From Ephydatia muelleri (Eukaryota > Porifera > Demospongiae > Spongillida > Spongillidae), in NCBI GenBank assembly GCA_013339895.1, contig JABACO010000007.1:4888897-4952896 (forward strand): a stretch of 64,000 bases of DNA, read 5' to 3'. How positions within the stretch are numbered: the stretch's first letter is position 1; each line of letters begins with the position of its first letter. Shown here one piece after another: positions 59,115 through 64,000 of this stretch. Made by a program: the position numbers and the translations under genes. Under the pieces are notes generated by a model that had not been told where the DNA came from, made no database searches, and saw only the letters and a program-made list of their open reading frames with translations.

Positions 59115-59187
59115 CGGACGTGACATCACTCATTAACGTATACTTAACCCAATTCGTGAAGTACGTTGATAAGTGATGTCACATCCG
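59115..59187. repeat. Hairpin with CGGACGTGACATCACT arms
   Basis: Arms cggacgtgacatcactcatt and the complement aagtgatgtcacatccg plus extension (one indel) flank a 20-base loop. Next to it is a second perfect hairpin at 59284-59330 (CTCGATGCTATCGCG arms). Confidence 0.75.
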
Positions 59188-59338
59188 TGTATTCAATGAT
59201 CAATGATTTCATAATCCTCGCTATCTGTGTGTACACTTGCCATACCACCACATCTATGTCAACAGACCTCGCTACTGTAGCCCCTCGATGCTATCGCGCT
59301 TGTCCGGCCGGATCCCGCGATAGCATCGAGAGTATACT

Positions 59339-60315
59339 GTACATAGAACAGCTCGGCATTTGTCTCACCAACACACATAACCACAGTCCTGTTTAAACTG
59401 TGAACTATGTTTATAATCAGCCAAGTCACATGTTTTTATCAGATAGTTTGGGAAGTGTTATCATGTGATGTGCCAGGAAAGTTGGAGGGTCATGAGATAT
59501 GAGTGAGCATGGGCAAGGTAGATATTCAAGATTCATGTCTAAATACAATTTAATACATAATACAATGGATATGAAAGTATTTCTTTTTGAACATGTGATA
59601 GTAATAGCCTGCTTGTATAATGGCGCCACTGATTTCAACTCTTTGAATGCCAAGTGCGTATATGCATGCATGCACACATAACCGTTACACCATTCAGATA
59701 TTGCGTGCAAAAATGTGCAAAAATGTGTTGAACGCTATGATGCTTGCTCCACTCGTAACCTTATAAGTACATGTACAAAGTAATTATGTCACCCCATTAT
59801 TCACTAATGCATCATGCACTTCAATACTCCAAGAACAGCAACATGTAGCCCATGCAGATCAGTGTAGTACATCATGCCTGTTCACTCCCCCATCCCCTTT
59901 TGCCAGTTTGTAGTATGGGTTGTTGCAACAAAAGGTGTCAGTGAGTTATAATTGACACACAATATGTGCTTACATGGGATCAAGTATGTTCAAACATTTG
60001 TATGACTGTAATGTACAGGAGTGTACCATGCTTATAGTATTCATCATGTCAGGCATTCACATGTCTTATCACTGAGCAGGTAGGGTGCATTTGTTTAGGC
60101 AAGATGTGTGCACCTTAATTCATGATGTGCAAGGGAGTCAGCCATGTTGAGTTGAGGGAAGTTTAATCAGACAGGAGAATGCGTGTATGCACATACAGGC
60201 ACATATGGTCACAATGATCTCATCACTCACATAGATTTCTCATACAAGGTCTCTAATGACACATTCGCCATGCCCTGGACCTCCTCTATGAAGCTGTGGC
60301 CTCATACCCTTCTTT
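59339..60315. repeat. Right arm of the inverted repeat
   Basis: Reverse complement of 55171-55935 with an extra segment of about 200 bp. It ends about 280 bases before the second GTPase gene. Confidence 0.85.
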
Positions 60316-60370
60316 GCTGGGTAAGAGTAGTACTGCCTTGCCACATAGAACCAGTCAGTGGAGTGTGTAT

Positions 60371-60401
60371 ACCCCCCCCCCCCCCCCTCCCCCCCCCCCC
60401 C
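60371..60401 (+). repeat. Poly-C tract
   Basis: C run with one TT/T interruption, in the 5' flank of the plus-strand GTPase gene. Confidence 0.9.
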
Positions 60402-60596
60402 CTACTTATACTGAAGCTACATGCAGGCCATGGAAGGGTCAAGAGAAGCGGCTCCCAGCTAGCTTGCTCAACTTGCTTGCCTAATCTTGCTTGCCCTAAT
60501 CGACCTGCGGTATGTACGTGTAGAAATTCATCCTCAGATGTGACGTGGCGTCGAGACCACCCAAAATTAACGTACCGCATTGAATAGCATATACGA

Positions 60597-61673
60597 ATGT
60601 GCGATATCCTCATCAACAACGACAGTCCTCAGCCGTCGTCCGCATTCCAGTACGACGATATTTTATTGTTAGGAAGGACTGGCTTTGGTAAGAGCACTAC
60701 TGGCAATAAGCTTCTGGATGACGGAGGACAAAGTGATTTGCAGGGCACTTTTGCTGCCAGCGATTCTTCAGCAAGTGTAACGGAACGGATTAGTGTACGC
60801 TCTAACGACGTAACAGGTTTTAGAGTGTTCGACGTTCCTGGCTTTGCCGATTCGAATAGCCTTCCAAACAGCAATGTATTTCAGCGCAACGTTGACGTCA
60901 TGCGTCAAGTATTTGAAGCGCAATGTGAAGCAAAAGCCCGTTTTCGAGCGATTCTTTATTTTCTGCCGTGGAGAGGACCCCCTGATCGAGCTGATGGTGT
61001 TTTCCAAGAAGAGTTGAAAGTACTTGCCTATTTTTATGGATCAGACATTTTCAAAGCCATGGTCATGATGTCTACTAACAGTCCCGATGACGAATATCAA
61101 AGAATTGCATTTTCCGATAACAACAAAAAAAAAACAAGGGAATGTGTTGAATTTGCTATAAAAGGAGTAATCGGAGATGTCGCAATGGAATTTCCCCCTG
61201 TTGTGTATTTGCCGTTTAACAAAGGTGCTAAGGAAATACAAGACATCATTAAAAATGCAATTGCGGGGATAAATGAGCCTTTACAGCTAAAGGTCCAAGA
61301 GGGAGTGTGCCTGAAATGCGGTGACAAAGTGCGTCGATCTGGAAACGGAAGACCAGTGAATGTTATCAAAACAAATGGTACGATTGTGGATTACTTTAAT
61401 TCTAAATGCCATCCTCAAATGACTCCACGATATTCAACTCGTGCGAAAATTGCTGGAGGCGCATTGCACATCGCTACTGCTGGAATTCCTTATGTCATTG
61501 CAAAGATATCAAAGGGACGCATTAAAACATGGCCAGGGTTCTTTAACGAAGAGAAATGGTGCATCTACTGTAAAGCCAAGCCTGGTTCCGATCCTTGCTT
61601 AAAAATCGAAACCGTTTATTCACCAACAGCCGGAAAAACCATAAGTGTAGAACATTCTGCAGATATCAATTAA
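60597..61673 (+). CDS. AIG1/GIMAP-like P-loop GTPase with Cys-rich C-terminus
   Basis: Single-exon frame of 358 residues. The P-loop GRTGFGKST is at 26-34, with a G2-like Thr near 62. The G3 motif DVPGFAD is at 79-85. Family blocks follow: ILYFLPWRGPPDRADGVFQE, FKAMVMMSTNSPDDEYQ in the G4 region (no classical TKxD), and FPPVVYLPFN. The C-terminal 130 residues contain CLKCGD, SKCHPQ and WCIYCKAKPGSDPC, a likely zinc-binding module, around a Gly/Ala-rich, weakly hydrophobic segment (AGGALHIATAGIPYVIAK). Nucleotide-binding residues are intact, in contrast to its paralogue at 56644. AIG1/GIMAP-type proteins are cytosolic or membrane-associated GTPases often linked to immune regulation; the exact subfamily is not certain. 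No intron is seen. Confidence 0.75.
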   Translation: MCDILINNDSPQPSSAFQYDDILLLGRTGFGKSTTGNKLLDDGGQSDLQGTFAASDSSASVTERISVRSNDVTGFRVFDVPGFADSNSLPNSNVFQRNVDVMRQVFEAQCEAKARFRAILYFLPWRGPPDRADGVFQEELKVLAYFYGSDIFKAMVMMSTNSPDDEYQRIAFSDNNKKKTRECVEFAIKGVIGDVAMEFPPVVYLPFNKGAKEIQDIIKNAIAGINEPLQLKVQEGVCLKCGDKVRRSGNGRPVNVIKTNGTIVDYFNSKCHPQMTPRYSTRAKIAGGALHIATAGIPYVIAKISKGRIKTWPGFFNEEKWCIYCKAKPGSDPCLKIETVYSPTAGKTISVEHSADIN

Positions 61674-62230
61674 AACTACAGCAGGGTATATACACTATAC
61701 ATGTAGATGTAGTTTATTAATGCGAAAATCAACTATTCTACATTTCAATGTATAGCACAGTCGTCTGTCATGACACTTTGGTCTGCCTAGATTAATTAGT
61801 ACAATTAAAAATGGTGTGCCCCTACTGTTGCCCTGCATGGAGGTCACAGTAGTTTGAGACTGGATATTTGATAACTTTAATAATAGGATAATATACCGTT
61901 GTCGTAGTATATATTGTCCCTGGACAATTATCCTAGAGTATATTGTCCCCCCCTTCGAACATTAACTTCAACGACACATCATATCAACTAGCCCATAAGA
62001 TGGTACGCAATGTAACCACACTTGGTGAAGTATAGCCTTTTTCTGTGGAACGACAGGAATTCGTACAGATCCTTAATGTATCCAATAATCATTGGTTAAA
62101 GTGCTACACGATTGGATGTCAGCCTGGAATAGTAAATATACATGCATACAGCATGGCTGGATATGACGTATATATAATACCCACCAGAACAAGGAAACAA
62201 ATGCAAGTGACATCAACAGTCTGTACTCTT
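61674..62230. other. Intergenic stretch
   Basis: No gene recognised. Contains a short repeat of tatattgtcc(c) near 61909-61945. Confidence 0.4.
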
Positions 62231-62425
62231 CTAAAACAAGTCATTTTGTGCGTGTTCGAAACTGCAAAGTGGTTTTAATTTGAAATCAGTAGTTATTCGG
62301 TCCCATCCACCCTCGTTCATTGTACCAAAGTTGTCAATGAGGTTCAGCAGCGAGGTTTTTCCTGATCCCGAAGCCCCGATAAAGACAATATGATACTTGC
62401 AATTTCGGCTCTCGTTTTTTGTCAT
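62231..62425 (-). pseudogene. N-terminal P-loop fragment of another GTPase-like gene
   Basis: From an ATG the minus strand encodes MTKNESRNCKYHIVFIGASG followed by SGKTSLLNLIDNFG: a complete Walker A (GASGSGKTS) in the same context as AIG1-like GTPases. The frame ends after 64 residues without the G3 motif, YFLP..GPP or Cys-rich blocks. It could be exon 1 of a spliced gene continuing left, but no donor and no second exon were found before 61674, so a truncated copy is more likely. Confidence 0.45.
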
Positions 62426-62496
62426 CGCAACTTTAGTTCCGTGAGGACCTCATTCATCGTTACGCACGTCGCCATGGCCAACCAGGGATCGCTTAA

Positions 62497-62531
62497 CTAA
62501 TGAGATTCACGTGGTGATGGAATCTCATTAG
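62497..62531. repeat. Hairpin with CTAATGAGATTC arms
   Basis: ctaatgagattc, an 11-base loop, then gaatctcattag; located just upstream (in gene orientation) of the P-loop fragment. Confidence 0.7.
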
Positions 62532-63790
62532 AAGGTGGCTATACTCTCCCAGCAGTTATTAACTGCATGCAAACGCGCCTTACCTTTACGTGTCCTTTGG
62601 TTCGACAGAAAACAAACTTACCTGTACAGTACCATGCATATACATCACCCTTATACACATAAAGACTGGCTCTAGATGGGCAGCTGACGACAGATTGGCA
62701 GGTTGCAACACCTTGGCTGTTAGTGTGAGACAACACAAGTGGCATGTTGAGATGCATCGACCAGCACATAAACCACCTACATGTGCATGCATATGCACAT
62801 AAGGTATGTGCATCTTGTGAATGTGATGTGCCGGCCTGCATACAATATTTATGATGTGGCCTGCACACAATAGGAGTGAAAGAATTACATTGCAATACAA
62901 ACTGTGTCAACAGCACCTTACCATGCATGCATCATGTTCTACAAGCTTCTCAGATGCCTATCCCCAGCTGAGGATGCACATGTCTTCTAAATGAATTGCA
63001 CTGTACCACCAAACCAATCACAGTTAGCCACAGGAGCAGCAATGGCTGTGAATCCAAAGACTGGACGAACAAAGTACGAAATGAAGGAAGTAACACCTCA
63101 GGTTGAGAGGTCTGGTGTAGGTATAGATTTACCTGGAATATCAGAGTCGCAGCAAGGTATTAAAGGATAGGAGGAGTGCAGTTAATTGTAATACCACCAG
63201 TATATACCACACGATAACTCATCTTTGTTTTGGCAATGAGCACACACCACTTTCAGCTGTGCGAAGATGAAAAGCACTACACAAGAAAAAAGGTACAGTG
63301 TGTGGAATGATGACCTTTTTATGCTCATGCATTTGCTACATGTCGATGGATATTATGGTGATTTGGTACAATAAAAGTGTATGGTTCCATACAACTTCTA
63401 GTTGCAGCATTACATGTCAAAAATGGGACACCTGAAAATCCTTTATATATTTAGGACAGCTTTGCCAACCATTCATACAGAGAACGCAGATCAATTGCGT
63501 TCAGGTGTCAGGCTCATTGAGGCAGATGGACATTGCAGACAAATGTGGAGTATGATCAGGTCAGGCTGGCTGCCACGGGGATGTTATGCTGCTTCTTTGC
63601 ATGTGTTGGAAACATACACACTTGTGCATAGCTCTACATGTACATCAACAAATCTAAAACAGTACAGTACATGCAGACATTTAGCCGTGTGTGAAACAGT
63701 ATTTTGTATGATAAGTCACGAGGGGCTGTTGCTTACTTACCATACTGTCTGTTAACATGCCCTTACCCCCTTCATAGTGTTTCATCTCAC
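62532..63790. other. Right-edge stretch without recognised genes
   Basis: No domain on either strand; frames are short, overlapping and unsupported. Confidence 0.4.
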
Positions 63791-63892
63791 CGCGTGTAGG
63801 CAAAGCCACGAACACGTTGTTTTGCATGTTTAAGTCTTCAGCTAAACTAGAAGAAATCAGCATAACCACAGTTGTGTGCTGTTGCTCGAGTT
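63791..63892 (-). CDS. Possible internal exon (34 codons), unidentified
   Basis: Bounded by acceptor ttctggcag and donor cg|gtgaga on the minus strand, in an open frame with a hydrophobic strand followed by SLAEDLNMQNNVFVALPT. The pattern looks coding, but no family is recognised and neighbouring exons would lie right of the window. Confidence 0.2.
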
Positions 63893-64000
63893 CTGCCAGA
63901 AGTCACATTGACGATCGAAGCGCTACCGGACCGGTACAGCAACGATGCACCTATTGTAGAAACAAAATTGGTCACTTACTTAATAGTTTCACACATGACT

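Larger units (their letters stand above)
57649..59338. other. Region between GTPase gene and right inverted-repeat arm
   Basis: Promoter side of the 56644-57648 gene (just right of 57648), a CA array at 58540-58594 and two strong hairpins (59115-59187 and 59284-59330). Frames at 57984-58265 (-) and 58125-58418 (+) have no recognised motif. Confidence 0.45.

Overview
This is a eukaryotic, metazoan window. The evidence is spliced genes with canonical GT/AG borders, abundant microsatellites, and a receptor-kinase exon of the TGF-beta type II class, which is an animal-only family. Ankyrin-kinase (TKL-like) genes, AIG1/GIMAP-like GTPases and retroelement debris in A/T-rich DNA with short introns suggest an early-branching marine invertebrate, most likely a demosponge. 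That placement is inference from gene content; no rRNA or tRNA was found to fix it.

Left third (1-25 kb): a recently and repeatedly duplicated TGF-beta-receptor-like locus. At 1330-2103 (+) is the last exon of a type II-like receptor kinase with a long tail carrying a PPPY motif; the rest of that gene lies off the left edge. On the minus strand are two complete three-exon paralogues, A (4852-6999) and B (19695-21769). Each encodes a signal peptide, a 14-Cys three-finger-like ectodomain, one transmembrane helix and a Ser/Pro-rich tail with no kinase, so they look like BAMBI-style pseudoreceptors. They sit in segmental duplications A (about 2258-7390), B (about 13290-22310) and C (about 22311-25175, without the receptor). 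Each copy also carries a tiny two-exon gene predicted to encode an N-myristoylated acidic 58-residue protein. It is intact in C, retailed by a palindromic inversion in B, and frameshifted in A. Copy B is further loaded with a 2.3-kb TIR transposon (9-bp TSD, empty site visible in copy C), a truncated retroelement 3' end and foldback elements. Between A and B (7.7-13.8 kb) lie degenerate reverse-transcriptase fragments, an uninterrupted (CAG)57, minisatellites and a possible membrane-protein gene.

Middle (26-37 kb): one 11-exon minus-strand gene, 26072-37008, encodes a 754-residue ankyrin / coiled-coil / protein-kinase protein. Nine ankyrin-type exons of 33-37 codons plus one of 27 codons are all phase 0. 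A hAT-type TTF zinc-finger fragment lies in an intron. From 37 to 48 kb there are few genes: a 24-bp minisatellite, the C-terminal exon of an AIG1-like GTPase gene (39154-39537), an FN3 exon broken by a 53-bp tandem duplication (about 41.6-41.9 kb), long purine and poly-G/C tracts, four TTTAGGG units, and the 3' half of a dead Ty3/gypsy element (45373-47622).

Right third (48-64 kb): a plus-strand ankyrin gene of at least seven exons (48084-52246), then repeats, then two AIG1-like P-loop GTPase genes, 56644-57648 (-) and 60597-61673 (+). The first sits inside a roughly 0.8-1.0 kb inverted repeat and has lost key nucleotide-binding residues. A third P-loop fragment is at 62231-62425 (-). The recurring theme is receptor, ankyrin-kinase and GTPase families, commonly linked to signalling or immunity, diversifying through duplication, inversion and repeat expansion.
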